From Candidatus Woesearchaeota archaeon (GTDB taxonomy: Archaea > Nanobdellota > Nanobdellia > Woesearchaeales > UBA10216): a stretch of 64,000 nucleotides of DNA. The stretch lies in the NCBI GenBank assembly GCA_016192915.1, contig JACPTF010000011.1:1-64000 (forward strand). The letters run 5' to 3'. The translations under genes were made by a program, and so were the position numbers. A model generated the notes under the pieces. It was not told the DNA's origin and ran no database searches. It saw nothing but the letters and a program-made list of their open reading frames with translations. Shown in pieces: positions 7,806-16,381 of the stretch; within the stretch, counting starts at the first letter, position 1, and each line of letters begins with the position of its first letter.

Positions 7806-7869
7806 CTTAACAGTGTGTAGCTTAACAGCAAAATTTTTAAGCATGGGCTGAACTTCGGAGCTGAGAAAA

Positions 7870-9069
7870 ATGGCTGATCCTGGCACAAAATATGACGCGG
7901 CAATCGTTGGAGGGCTGGGGCACGTAGGGCTGCCGCTGGCGATAACCTTTGCAGACAAGGGCCTCAGAGTTTGCGCTTACGACATCAGCAAGGAGCATGC
8001 TGAGCTTGTAAGGAGAGGGGCAATGCCGTTCATTGAGTACGGGGCAGAGCCAGTCCTCAAGAAGGTCCTCGCAAATGGCATGCTCACCATCTCAACAGAC
8101 CCAAACGAGCTGTCAGCTGCAAAACACATCATAATTGCGATAGGCACTCCAGTTGACGAATACCTGAACCCGAAGACAAGGCAATTCATGGAAATAATCA
8201 GCGGGCTGAAAAAGCACATTAGCAACAGCCAAACCATAATCATAAGAAGCACAGTCTACCCGAACACGTGCAGGCAGCTTTACAACATGCTCAGCCAAAA
8301 CGGCAAAGAAGAATGGCACGTGGCATACTGCCCTGAAAGGATAGTGCAGGGCCACTCCATGAAAGAGCTTCTTGAGCTGCCACAACTAGTAGCAGGATTC
8401 AGCGAGAAAGCCATAAAAGAGGCCGGCGACCTTTTCGGCAGAATCTCGCCAAAGATAATCCACGTTGCAATGGGTGAAGCAGAACTGGCGAAGCTTTTTG
8501 CCAATGCCTGGAGATACATCCAATTTGCGGTAACAAACCAATTTTACATGATAGCGCACAGCTTCGGAACGGATTATAACAAGGTCAGAAAGGCAATGAT
8601 GGACGGCTACAAAAGGGCTGAAGCCATTCCAACAGCAGGGTTTGCTGCCGGGCCATGCCTGCTGAAAGACACAATGCAGCTTGCTGCCTACAGCGGGAAC
8701 AGCTTCCTTCTCGGCCACACCGCAATGATGGTAAATGAGGGGCTGCCGCACTTCATTGTTGAAGACATAAAGAAAAGGCACGACATTGCCAAGGCAAAAG
8801 TTGGAATACTTGGAATGGCTTTCAAGGCAGACATCGATGACGTCCGCGATTCCTTGTCGTTCAAGCTCGGAAAAATCCTGAGGTTTAACGGCGCAAAGGT
8901 GTACTATTCTGACGAGTATGCGAAGAACCCTGACTTTGTCACAAAAGAAGAGCTCATAAAGCAAAGCGATGTCGTCATAGTGGCTGTTCCGCATTCGGCA
9001 TACAAAGGGCTGGCCATCCCAAAGGGGAAGGAAGTGGTAGACCTCTGGGACGTAGTCAAGCAGGAATGA
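7870..9069 (+). CDS. UDP-sugar (ManNAc/glucose-type) 6-dehydrogenase
   Basis: A 399-residue enzyme of the UDP-glucose/GDP-mannose dehydrogenase family, which oxidises the C6 hydroxyl of a nucleotide sugar to a carboxylate in two NAD-dependent steps. Seen are the N-terminal Rossmann loop (VGGLGHVGLP), the GTPVDE and STVYPN segments, and the catalytic cysteine in GPCLLKDT (Cys263). The C-terminal UDP-binding domain with GMAFKADIDDVRDS is present. It is clearly different from the second family member at 37905, so it may use another sugar; the WecC type (UDP-ManNAc) is a guess. It begins the run of genes up to 12910. Confidence 0.85.
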   Translation: MADPGTKYDAAIVGGLGHVGLPLAITFADKGLRVCAYDISKEHAELVRRGAMPFIEYGAEPVLKKVLANGMLTISTDPNELSAAKHIIIAIGTPVDEYLNPKTRQFMEIISGLKKHISNSQTIIIRSTVYPNTCRQLYNMLSQNGKEEWHVAYCPERIVQGHSMKELLELPQLVAGFSEKAIKEAGDLFGRISPKIIHVAMGEAELAKLFANAWRYIQFAVTNQFYMIAHSFGTDYNKVRKAMMDGYKRAEAIPTAGFAAGPCLLKDTMQLAAYSGNSFLLGHTAMMVNEGLPHFIVEDIKKRHDIAKAKVGILGMAFKADIDDVRDSLSFKLGKILRFNGAKVYYSDEYAKNPDFVTKEELIKQSDVVIVAVPHSAYKGLAIPKGKEVVDLWDVVKQE

Positions 9070-9112
9070 TTTTTTCGGCATGATTCTGGCATAATACCGA
9101 CCTGACCAAATC

Positions 9113-9122
9113 ATTTAAATAT
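9113..9122 (+). promoter_or_regulatory. TATA box before the 9144 gene
   Basis: The sequence atttaaatat is centred about 27 bases before the ATG at 9144. It suggests a leaderless transcript for the operon 9144-12910. Confidence 0.5.
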
Positions 9123-9143
9123 CGCAGTTCAGGCACACCGCCC

Positions 9144-9908
9144 ATGAAATACGGCAAGGTACTGCTCACCGGAGGCTCGGGCACTCTGGGGGGGCACATA
9201 CTCAAGTCAGGGCTGTTCAAGAACATTATTGCACCGAGCAGCGCAGAACTGGACATAACAAACGCAGCCGCTGTTGAAAAATTCTTTGAAGAGAACGACT
9301 TTGATGCCGTGATACACTGCGCTGCCCTTGCCAGGATTAGCGAGTGCGAGAAAGAGCCTGAAAAAGCCATGCTGATAAACGCAGTAGGAACGAGCAACCT
9401 AGTGGTTGCAGCCATCAAAAAAGAGGCCGAAACAGGCAGAAAGACAAGGTTCATCCACATTTCAACAGATGGCGTTTACCAGAGCACAAAAGGAGACTAC
9501 TCTGAAACAGATGAAGCCATGCCATACAACAGGTACGGGTGGGCAAAGCTCGCGGCAGAAGCATCGGTAAATGTGCTGGCAAACTTCTGCATCATAAGGA
9601 CAAGATTCCTTGACACGAAAAACATAAAATATGACGCCTATGCGACAGACTCATACACATCGATAATACCCGTCGATGAACTGGTGAAGGCAATAGCCAT
9701 CATGGCTGACAGCGAATTCGTAGGCACAATAAACGTTGGCGGACAGAAAGTATCCGACTACGACGCCTACAAAAGATACAAGCCAACGATAAAGCCGTGC
9801 AAATTCGAAGACATACAGGGCAAAACCCCTTTCAAGCTGTCAAAAGACGCGTCAATGAATGTTTCGCTGTGGAAAAAGATACAGAAGCAAGCGGGAGCCG
9901 AGAAATGA
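9144..9908 (+). CDS. RmlD-like NAD(P)-dependent sugar reductase/epimerase (SDR)
   Basis: A 254-residue short-chain dehydrogenase of the dTDP-4-dehydrorhamnose reductase type. The N-terminal glycine motif is LLTGGSGTLGGH (residues 7-18). HISTDGVY supplies the serine/threonine region, and YGWAK is the catalytic Tyr-X3-Lys. RmlD enzymes reduce a 4-keto group on a nucleotide-linked 6-deoxyhexose. The substrate cannot be fixed, because no other dTDP-rhamnose genes are here. The start at 9144 follows a TATA box. Its stop overlaps the next start by four bases (ATGA). Confidence 0.8.
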   Translation: MKYGKVLLTGGSGTLGGHILKSGLFKNIIAPSSAELDITNAAAVEKFFEENDFDAVIHCAALARISECEKEPEKAMLINAVGTSNLVVAAIKKEAETGRKTRFIHISTDGVYQSTKGDYSETDEAMPYNRYGWAKLAAEASVNVLANFCIIRTRFLDTKNIKYDAYATDSYTSIIPVDELVKAIAIMADSEFVGTINVGGQKVSDYDAYKRYKPTIKPCKFEDIQGKTPFKLSKDASMNVSLWKKIQKQAGAEK

Positions 9909-10654
9909 AAACAGCAACGCCAGCAAAAACATCACAGAAGCTGAAGCTGACTATAATAATGCCGGTCAGAAATGAGGGCGTTAACCTGAAGATGATACTC
10001 AAGATAATCAACTCGCTGATGGAGGAGCCTTACGAGACACTTGTCGTATATGACAGCCCAGAAGACGACAGCATACCAGTTGCAGCAGAAATGCAAAAGA
10101 AAAACCCTGCTGTTAAGCTGCTGCACAACGCACTAGGAAGAGGGGTTATCAACGCAGTGAAAACAGGGGTTGCTGCTGCGAAAGGAGAGTATGTGCTCAT
10201 CCTGCCAGCAGATGACATGGGAGCAATATTTGGGATAAGCAAGATGCTTGCAGAGGTAGAAAAAGGCTACGACATGGTCAGCGCAACAAGATATGCGAAA
10301 GGCGGCAAGGTAGTTGGAGGCGCGTTAATTAGCAGGCTACTGTCAAGAATAGCAAACAAGCTCTTCAGGGTGTTTGCAGGCTCGGCACTAACAGACTCGA
10401 CAGTGGGAATAAAAATGTTCAAACGCAGCGTGTTTAACAGGATAAATTTTGAGTGCAAACCGGTAGGATGGGCATTCGCGTTTGAGATGGCAATAAAATC
10501 GCACATGCTTGGGCTGAAAGTGTCAGAAGTGCCCATTGTCTCAATAAACAGGTTCTACGGAGGAACATCAACATTCAAGCTCAACAAATGGGCATCAGAA
10601 TACCTAAGATGGTTCATGTGGGGGCTGGTGCATGTGAGGTTCAGAAAAAAGTGA
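9905..10654 (+). CDS. GT2 glycosyltransferase (dolichyl-phosphate mannose synthase-like)
   Basis: A GT-A fold transferase of 249 residues if started at the ATG overlapping the previous stop, which I prefer to longer forms because of the coupling. IIMPVRNEG near the start is the usual first strand of GT2 enzymes, and LPADDMG stands in place of the DxD metal site. The C-terminal part has no clear membrane span. The family moves a sugar from a nucleotide donor to a polyprenyl phosphate or a glycan. It lies in a tightly overlapping operon with SDR enzymes on both sides. Confidence 0.8.
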   Translation: MKTATPAKTSQKLKLTIIMPVRNEGVNLKMILKIINSLMEEPYETLVVYDSPEDDSIPVAAEMQKKNPAVKLLHNALGRGVINAVKTGVAAAKGEYVLILPADDMGAIFGISKMLAEVEKGYDMVSATRYAKGGKVVGGALISRLLSRIANKLFRVFAGSALTDSTVGIKMFKRSVFNRINFECKPVGWAFAFEMAIKSHMLGLKVSEVPIVSINRFYGGTSTFKLNKWASEYLRWFMWGLVHVRFRKK

Positions 10655-11661
10655 AACCGAAGAAATACCTTGTCACAGGAGGAAGCGGATTTATCGGGAG
10701 CGCCATTGTAAAGAGGCTTGTGAAAGCAGGAAACGAAGTCAGGGTGCTCGACAACGATTTGAGGGGGGCTTCTGAAAGGCTAAAGGAAGTGGCCAGAAAA
10801 ATAGAGCTTGTGCAAGCTGATATACGCGATGCTGAAGCAGTCAGGAAAGCGTGCAGAGGCGTTGACTCAGTGATACACCTCGCATATTTGCAAGGAACCC
10901 AGTTCTTCTACACAAAGCCCGAGCTAGTGCTTGACATAGGAGTAAAGGGCATGATAAACGTAATTGACGGCTGCATAAAGGAAAACGTGAAGGAGATTGC
11001 AGTGGCATCAAGCTCAGAAGTCTACAACATGCCGCCAAAAATCCCCACAGACGAAACCGCCCCTCTTACGATTCCAGACCCGCTCAACCCCAGATACTCG
11101 TACTCTGCCGGAAAAATAATAAGCGAGATGATGGCAATAAACTACGGGAGAAAGCACTTTGACCGCGCACTAATATTCAGGCCGCACAATGTCTACGGCC
11201 CGGACATGGGATGGGAGCACGTAATACCGCAACTCACGCTAAAAATAAGGGGAATAGCCGCTGCTGCCGGAAAAACGATAAAAGTCCCAATACAAGGCAC
11301 AGGAAAGGAAACAAGGGCATTCATCTACATCGAGGACTTTGCAGATGGCCTGATGATCCTGCTTGAGAAAGGGGAGCACCTGGGAATATACCACATAGGA
11401 ACAATGGACGAGATGACAATAGCAGACGTCGCAAAGGAGATAGGCAACTACTTTGGGAAAATTGCCGAAATCGTACCAGGAAAGGCTGCAAAAGGCTCGC
11501 CAGCAAGAAGGTGCCCTGACACAACAAAGCTCAAAAAGCTCGGATTCAAAACAAAAACGCCATTCAGGGAAGGGCTTGCAATGACAGCCAAATGGTACGA
11601 CCAGAACGCTGATAAGCAGCCAAAGGTTTCAAGCGAAGGCGGGAGGCTATATGAACGCTAG
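10651..11661 (+). CDS. NAD-dependent nucleotide-sugar epimerase/dehydratase (extended SDR)
   Basis: A 336-residue protein when started at the GTG that overlaps the previous TGA. It begins KKYLVTGGSGFIGSAIV, the classical extended-SDR nucleotide-binding motif. ASSSEVYNMP and YSYSAGK give the catalytic Ser and Tyr-X3-Lys. FRPHNVYGPDMG is the usual substrate-loop region. Such enzymes epimerise or dehydrate UDP-, GDP- or CDP-sugars; the substrate here is unknown. It overlaps the downstream methyltransferase gene by 11 bases. Confidence 0.85.
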   Translation: MKPKKYLVTGGSGFIGSAIVKRLVKAGNEVRVLDNDLRGASERLKEVARKIELVQADIRDAEAVRKACRGVDSVIHLAYLQGTQFFYTKPELVLDIGVKGMINVIDGCIKENVKEIAVASSSEVYNMPPKIPTDETAPLTIPDPLNPRYSYSAGKIISEMMAINYGRKHFDRALIFRPHNVYGPDMGWEHVIPQLTLKIRGIAAAAGKTIKVPIQGTGKETRAFIYIEDFADGLMILLEKGEHLGIYHIGTMDEMTIADVAKEIGNYFGKIAEIVPGKAAKGSPARRCPDTTKLKKLGFKTKTPFREGLAMTAKWYDQNADKQPKVSSEGGRLYER

Positions 11662-12910
11662 ATTAGCATTCAACACAGGCTCAAGCGTTGTTGTGGAAAA
11701 ATGCCAGGTATGCGACAACACCCCACTGGAGCCAATACTCTTCCTCGGATATTTGCCGCCAGTAAACACAATGCCCAAAATAGGAGCCAAGCCGAGAGAG
11801 CAGCCAAGCTACCCGGCACAGATGCTATACTGCCCAAGATGCGGCCTGGCACAGCTAGGGCTGATTGTTGACCCGAAAATACTCTTTCCGCCGGAATACC
11901 CTTACACAAGCAGCACAACAAAGATTCTACGGGATAACTTTGCGGAGCTTTACTCTGAGTGCAAGACAATCATACCGCTATCAAAGAATGACCTCGTAGT
12001 GGACATTGGCTCAAATGACGGTAATTTGCTTAGCAACTTCAAGGACAACCACCGAGTCCTGGGAATAACCCCTGAGGAGATTGGAAAATTGGCGATTGAA
12101 CGCGGAATACCAACAATCATCAGCTACTTCAGCCACGAATTGGCAAAGAAAATCGCTGCCGAAAAAGGAAAGGCAAAAATCATAACTGCAACAAATGTCT
12201 TTGCCCACATAGAAAACATACACGGCATCCTTGACGGGATACTTGAATTGCTCGCAGATGACGGCGTTTTCATATCAGAATCACACTACCTGCTATCGCT
12301 GGTACAAACACTGCAGTACGACACAATCTACCATGAGCACCTGAGATATTATTCTTTGCACAGCCTCAAGTATTTGCTTGAAATGCACGGGCTGGAAGTA
12401 ATACACGCCAAGAAGATACCAACGCACGGCGGCTCAGTAAGGGTATATGCTGCACGAAAGGGAAAATACCCTGTAAAGCAAACCGGTGCGGAACTGCTCG
12501 CTGAGGAAAAGCCTGTAGTGCTTGACAAGAAAAACTTGCTGGAATTCAAGAAGAGGGTAACAGTTTCAAAGCTCGCACTGCACTCGCTGCTGCTTGGCAT
12601 CAAAAAGAAAGGCAAAAGGGTTTACGGCATAGGGGCGCCATCAAGGGCGAGCACCCTGGTCAACTACGTTGGAATAGACGACGGCATAATGGACTGCGTT
12701 CTGGAAATAAAAGGCTCGCACAAGGCAGGAAAGTACATGCCCGGAACACTCATACCAGTGCTGGACGAGGCGAAGCTCTATGAAGACCAGCCAGAATACG
12801 CTATGCTGCTTTCATGGCACATAGCAGATGAGCTGATGCCAAAGATACGGCAGAAAGGCTTCAAAGGAAGCTTCATAGTGCCGCTGCCGGAGCCGAGGAT
12901 TGTAAGATAG
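11651..12910 (+). CDS. Sugar C-methyltransferase (TylC3/NovU type)
   Basis: A 419-residue SAM-dependent enzyme with the three-part build of sugar C-methyltransferases. The N-terminal zinc-binding domain has CQVC and CPRCGL pairs (about residues 18-65). The central SAM domain carries VDIGSNDGNLL. A C-terminal C-methyltransferase domain includes THGGSVRVY and GAPSRASTLV. YHEHLRYY contains the conserved Glu-His catalytic dyad. Family members methylate carbon 3 or 5 of a 4-keto-6-deoxy nucleotide sugar, which suggests this archaeon makes a branched sugar. The adjacent CDP-sugar genes could supply the 4-keto substrate (inference). Confidence 0.85.
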   Translation: MNARLAFNTGSSVVVEKCQVCDNTPLEPILFLGYLPPVNTMPKIGAKPREQPSYPAQMLYCPRCGLAQLGLIVDPKILFPPEYPYTSSTTKILRDNFAELYSECKTIIPLSKNDLVVDIGSNDGNLLSNFKDNHRVLGITPEEIGKLAIERGIPTIISYFSHELAKKIAAEKGKAKIITATNVFAHIENIHGILDGILELLADDGVFISESHYLLSLVQTLQYDTIYHEHLRYYSLHSLKYLLEMHGLEVIHAKKIPTHGGSVRVYAARKGKYPVKQTGAELLAEEKPVVLDKKNLLEFKKRVTVSKLALHSLLLGIKKKGKRVYGIGAPSRASTLVNYVGIDDGIMDCVLEIKGSHKAGKYMPGTLIPVLDEAKLYEDQPEYAMLLSWHIADELMPKIRQKGFKGSFIVPLPEPRIVR

Positions 12911-12958
12911 AAAAGCTTTTATATAACCGCTACATAGCCATTCTATAGGTGATTATAT

Positions 12959-13180
12959 ATGGCGGATGTTTCAACGATACAACTTGAAAAGGAAGTAATC
13001 GAACAGCTAAAGAAAACCAAGGAGTATCCGAGGCAGACTTATAACGAGCTCATAGCAAGAATGACTAAAATGTTCGCGAGTAGGAGGAACCAGTATGACG
13101 AGTTTCTGCACAAGATACAGCAGCCAAAGATGAAAGAGCTTTGGGACAACCCTGAAGACGAAGCGTGGGAACATGCGTAG
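12959..13180 (+). CDS. Antitoxin-like small protein (partner of the PemK-like toxin)
   Basis: A 73-residue protein. The N-terminal stretch STIQLEKEVIEQLKK resembles the DNA-binding strand and helix of ribbon-helix-helix antitoxins, and the acidic, tryptophan-containing tail (DNPEDEAWEHA) is typical of a toxin-binding end. A GGTGA ribosome site lies 8 bases before the ATG, with tttatata near 12919-12926. The next gene overlaps its end by 8 bases. Together these features support a toxin-antitoxin pair; no experimental link is implied. Confidence 0.6.
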   Translation: MADVSTIQLEKEVIEQLKKTKEYPRQTYNELIARMTKMFASRRNQYDEFLHKIQQPKMKELWDNPEDEAWEHA

Positions 13181-13484
13181 GCTGGGGGAAGTTGTACTAG
13201 CGGAAATGCAATTCACAGATACTTTTGAGATAAAGCAGCGCCCTGCCGTAGTTTTATTTGAGGAATACGGCAATATTGTTGTGGCTGGCATTACGAGCAA
13301 CACCGATATGAAAGGAATTCCGCTCTCAAAAAAGGAAGGCGCCATAAAAGAGAGCGTGATAAAGCTCAATTACATATTTACCGTATCTGAAAAAATGATT
13401 AAAAAATCGCTTTTTTCCCTTTCTGCCGAAAAGAAAAAAGTTGTAGTTACAGAAATTGTAAAAAAATTACAGGCAAGGTCATAA
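13173..13484 (+). CDS. PemK/MazF-like endoribonuclease toxin
   Basis: A 103-residue protein of the PemK/MazF fold. Near the start KQRPAVVLFEEYG is the conserved Arg-Pro-Ala-Val-Val strand, followed by a second strand with TSNTD and the IKLNYIF segment typical of the archaeal subgroup. Such toxins cut mRNA. The gene overlaps the preceding antitoxin-like gene by 8 bases, the usual order with the antitoxin first. It lies between two sugar-nucleotide enzymes and has no functional link to them. Confidence 0.65.
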   Translation: MRRLGEVVLAEMQFTDTFEIKQRPAVVLFEEYGNIVVAGITSNTDMKGIPLSKKEGAIKESVIKLNYIFTVSEKMIKKSLFSLSAEKKKVVVTEIVKKLQARS

Positions 13485-13488
13485 TTAA

Positions 13489-14529
13489 TCATTCAAACAG
13501 CTTTTTATTCTCAGAAACAAACTCCACGAGCTTCTTGACGCCTTCTGCGGGGGAGACCTTTGGCTCCCAGCCAAGAGCCTTCTTTGCCGAAGATATGTCC
13601 GCAACGAAGACCTTTTGGTCGCTGGGGCGCCAGTCAGAATAACTTATTTTGCTCCTCTTACCAGTAAACTTTTCCAATAAGTCCAGCAGCTGCAGCAAGG
13701 ATAACGCATTCTTTTGGCCGCCGCCAGCGGTAAAAACGCCATGCTTGAGACTGCTTTTCAGGAACCTGTCATAAATGTCAAGAAGGTCTGAAACGTAAAG
13801 CACATCCCTGACCTGCTTGCCGTCACCATAGATAGTAAGGGGCTTTCCCAGAAGAGTAGCGATGGCAAACCACGCAATCCAGCCCTGGTCCTCAACCCCA
13901 AACTGCCTGGTTCCATAAATACAGCTCATCCTGAAAACGCCAGTCTTCAGGCCGTACACATGCGCGTAGTCCTGGACGTAAAGATCGCCCGCCAGCTTGG
14001 AAACGCCGTAAGGCGTGTGCTCACACATGTCAATGGAGAAGTCCGAAGGAACCCCGTTCCTGAAGGAAGGCTCAAACTCATAATGGTCCTGCTTTTCAAC
14101 AATCCGGATTTTGTTAACGTTACTGCCAAAGACCTTGTTAGTTGAGCAATGGATGAAAGATGTGCTTTTGCCAGATTTTCTGGCTGCTTCCAAAACGTTA
14201 AAAGTTCCCTGGATGTTGACCTCAAAATCAGGCCGTGGGTCAGTGATGGAAGTTGTAACGGCTGTCTGGGCGGCAGCGTGAAAGATAACATCAGCATCCT
14301 TCGCAGCTGCAGCGATTTCCTTCTCGTTCCTGACATCCCCTTTGATGAATTTGACATTTTTGAACTGCTCAAGGTATTTCTTGTTGTAGTCAGCGTGCTT
14401 GATGGGCTTTTTCAGCAATTCTGAACGGGAAAGGTTGTCAAACACGGCAACATCATGACCTTCCTTAGCGTATCTTTCAGCTATGTGGCTGCCGATAAAG
14501 CCAGCTCCGCCAGTAACAAGAATTTTCAT
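13489..14529 (-). CDS. CDP-paratose 2-epimerase-like SDR
   Basis: A 346-residue extended SDR starting [15 protein letters not shown]; the ATG at 14529 is preferred over an upstream ATG because the Rossmann strand begins there. HCSTNKVFG gives the Ser-Thr region, and YGVSK is the catalytic Tyr-X3-Lys. The sequence between these motifs is long, as in CDP-paratose 2-epimerases, and CIYGTRQFG matches that subgroup. These enzymes invert C2 of CDP-paratose to CDP-tyvelose. With the cytidylyltransferase (15608) and the 4,6-dehydratase (18480) it completes a CDP-deoxysugar branch. The 3-dehydrase step (RfbH) is not seen in this window, so the final sugar is open. Confidence 0.75.
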   Translation of the reverse strand: MKILVTGGAGFIGSHIAERYAKEGHDVAVFDNLSRSELLKKPIKHADYNKKYLEQFKNVKFIKGDVRNEKEIAAAAKDADVIFHAAAQTAVTTSITDPRPDFEVNIQGTFNVLEAARKSGKSTSFIHCSTNKVFGSNVNKIRIVEKQDHYEFEPSFRNGVPSDFSIDMCEHTPYGVSKLAGDLYVQDYAHVYGLKTGVFRMSCIYGTRQFGVEDQGWIAWFAIATLLGKPLTIYGDGKQVRDVLYVSDLLDIYDRFLKSSLKHGVFTAGGGQKNALSLLQLLDLLEKFTGKRSKISYSDWRPSDQKVFVADISSAKKALGWEPKVSPAEGVKKLVEFVSENKKLFE

Positions 14530-14582
14530 TTCAGCGTCAGGCAAAGCAGCCAAAAAACGCACTATAAAAAGTTTATTGAACA

Positions 14583-14674
14583 TAGACAACTTTGATTATC
14601 TATTCTTACTTGTCAAAGTTGTCTAGGAGAACTTTGAACAAAAGTTAAATATAAGGGGTTATTCAAAGTTCTCC
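14583..14674. promoter_or_regulatory. Two 13-bp inverted repeats in a divergent promoter region
   Basis: Repeat 1 pairs TAGACAACTTTGA (14583-14595) with TCAAAGTTGTCTA (14613-14625). Repeat 2 pairs GGAGAACTTTGAA (14626-14638) with TTCAAAGTTCTCC (14662-14674). Both are perfect and share the core AACTTTGA, giving four half-sites. The pair lies between divergently transcribed sugar genes and ends 6 bases before the TATA box (tatttaaa, 14681-14688) of the 14713 gene. They look like operator sites for one dimeric regulator. Confidence 0.6.
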
Positions 14675-14680
14675 ATAACA

Positions 14681-14688
14681 TATTTAAA
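14681..14688 (+). promoter_or_regulatory. TATA box for the 14713 operon
   Basis: The sequence tatttaaa lies 25-32 bases before the ATG at 14713. It directly follows the second inverted repeat, so a bound regulator would overlap the TBP/TFB site. Confidence 0.6.
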
Positions 14689-14712
14689 TCGGCAGAAAGC
14701 TACAAAAACAGA

Positions 14713-15603
14713 ATGAACGTCGTAGTCAGCATACCGGCTTACAATGAAGAGGCAACCATAGCTGCCGTAATAAGGAACATAAAGGGAGTTCTGGGAAAGC
14801 ACCGTAGCTATGTGTACAGGGTGTTGGTTGTGGATGACGGCTCAACAGACAGGACTGCGGAAGTGGCCAAAAATGAAGGGGCAGTAGTTTACTCTCACCC
14901 AAAGAATTATGGGCTTGCCGAGGCATTCAGGACAGAAATACAGCAGTTCCTGAAGCTAAAGCCTGAAGCTGACGTGATGGTGCACATTGACGCAGACGGG
15001 CAGTACAAGGCAGAGGAAATACCGCTACTGCTGCAAAAAATAGAGCACGGCAACGACTTCGTTCTCGGCTCAAGGTTCAAAGGGCACATTGAAAGCATGC
15101 CCCTAATCAAAAAAATGGGGAACAAGGCATTCTCAAAGGTTATTTCACAGATAACAAGGACAAAGGTGTCAGACGCGCAGTCAGGGTTCAGGGCGTTCAC
15201 CCGCGAGGTTGCCGAGGCAATACCAATAATATCAGGCCACACATACACGCAGGAGCAGGTAATAAGGGTAGTAAGGAACAAGTTTAGGATGGTGGAGGTT
15301 CCGGTTTACTTTGCTGAAAGGAAAGGCAAAAGCCGCCTCATAAGAAACCCATTTGAGTACGCAATAAAGGCGTGGATAAACATACTGCGAATATACAGGG
15401 ACTACGAACCGATAAGGTTCTTTGGCATGACCGGCGGGGTAATCTTCGCAGCCGGATTTGCCCTTGGGCTCAGGCTGCTGTACTTTTACTTCACAACAGG
15501 CATCGTAGGCCACATCCCAAGCCTTATACTGAGCATGCTCCTAATGAGCGTAGGAGTGCAGGTGATAACGTTCGGGTTTTTGGCGGACATGATGAAAAAA
15601 TAG
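14713..15603 (+). CDS. GT2 polyprenyl-phosphate glycosyltransferase with C-terminal membrane spans
   Basis: A 296-residue enzyme. VVSIPAYNEEAT at the start and VVDDGSTDRT are the standard GT2 nucleotide-binding strands; HIDADGQY carries the DxD metal motif (DAD). The last 70 residues contain two hydrophobic spans (about residues 236-256 and 265-292), as in dolichyl-phosphate glucose/mannose synthases anchored to the inner membrane face. The role is to charge a polyprenyl phosphate with a sugar for later use by a GT-C enzyme. The next gene starts 4 bases behind its stop. Confidence 0.85.
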   Translation: MNVVVSIPAYNEEATIAAVIRNIKGVLGKHRSYVYRVLVVDDGSTDRTAEVAKNEGAVVYSHPKNYGLAEAFRTEIQQFLKLKPEADVMVHIDADGQYKAEEIPLLLQKIEHGNDFVLGSRFKGHIESMPLIKKMGNKAFSKVISQITRTKVSDAQSGFRAFTREVAEAIPIISGHTYTQEQVIRVVRNKFRMVEVPVYFAERKGKSRLIRNPFEYAIKAWINILRIYRDYEPIRFFGMTGGVIFAAGFALGLRLLYFYFTTGIVGHIPSLILSMLLMSVGVQVITFGFLADMMKK

Positions 15604-15607
15604 GAAA

Positions 15608-16381
15608 ATGAAAGTTGTAATATTATGCGGAGGAAAAGGCACCAGGTTCAGGGAATACCCTGAAGAAATTCCAAAGCCCCTTGCCGTAATTGGTGGGAAG
15701 CCGATACTGTGGCACCTAATGAAAACGTATTCCCACTACGGCTACAAGGACTTCATACTCTGCCTGGGCTACAAGGGAGACATGATAAAAAAATACTTCA
15801 TCGAAGAGGAATGGAGGGCTTCTGATTTTACCATGAACCTCAAGAACAGGCAAAAGCAAACCCTGGCTGCAGGGGAGGAAGAGGACTGGAACATCACATT
15901 TGCCGACACAGGACTGGAAACAAACACAGGCGGCAGGATAAAAAGGATAGAAAAATACATACCTCAAGGCGAGGACTTCTTTGCAACATACGGGGACGGA
16001 CTTGCGAACATTGACATACGGCAACTGCTTGAATTCCACAAGAAAAAAGGCGGGATTGCAACAATCACCTGCCTCAGGCCATACTCGCAATTCGGCATAG
16101 TTGAAATAGACGACAACAGCAGCGCAGTAACATCGTTCAAAGAAAAACCAAGGCTTGACTACTGGATAAACGGAGGATTCTTTGTTTTTAAAAAGGAAAT
16201 TTTCAATTACCTTGGCGACAATGACGTCCTTGAGCAGAAGCCATTTGAAACACTTGCCGCAAAAAAAGAGATAGCAGCATACAAGTTCGAGGGCTTCTGG
16301 CAGTGCATGGACACGTTCAAGGACTACCAATCATTCAACGAGCTGTGGGAGAAAGGCGCGCCGTGGAAGGTGTGGAGATGA
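15608..16381 (+). CDS. rfbF: Glucose-1-phosphate cytidylyltransferase
   Basis: A 257-residue enzyme, the normal RfbF length. The start MKVVILCGGKGTRFREYPE contains the nucleotidyltransferase signature with catalytic Arg, followed by PKPLAVIGGKPILWHLM. ATYGDGLANID has the metal Asp, and NGGFFVF is the usual sugar-binding segment. It makes CDP-glucose from CTP and glucose-1-phosphate, the first step of CDP-6-deoxysugar synthesis. CDP-glucose 4,6-dehydratase lies 2 kb downstream, separated by a Nudix gene, an unknown gene and a VapBC pair, which suggests later insertions into a once contiguous pathway. Confidence 0.9.
   Translation: MKVVILCGGKGTRFREYPEEIPKPLAVIGGKPILWHLMKTYSHYGYKDFILCLGYKGDMIKKYFIEEEWRASDFTMNLKNRQKQTLAAGEEEDWNITFADTGLETNTGGRIKRIEKYIPQGEDFFATYGDGLANIDIRQLLEFHKKKGGIATITCLRPYSQFGIVEIDDNSSAVTSFKEKPRLDYWINGGFFVFKKEIFNYLGDNDVLEQKPFETLAAKKEIAAYKFEGFWQCMDTFKDYQSFNELWEKGAPWKVWR

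Noticed and set aside
7803-7828. Direct repeat of TAGCTTAACAG across the stop codon of the GT-C gene
   Set aside because: Only two copies of 11 bases, probably a small local duplication without function.
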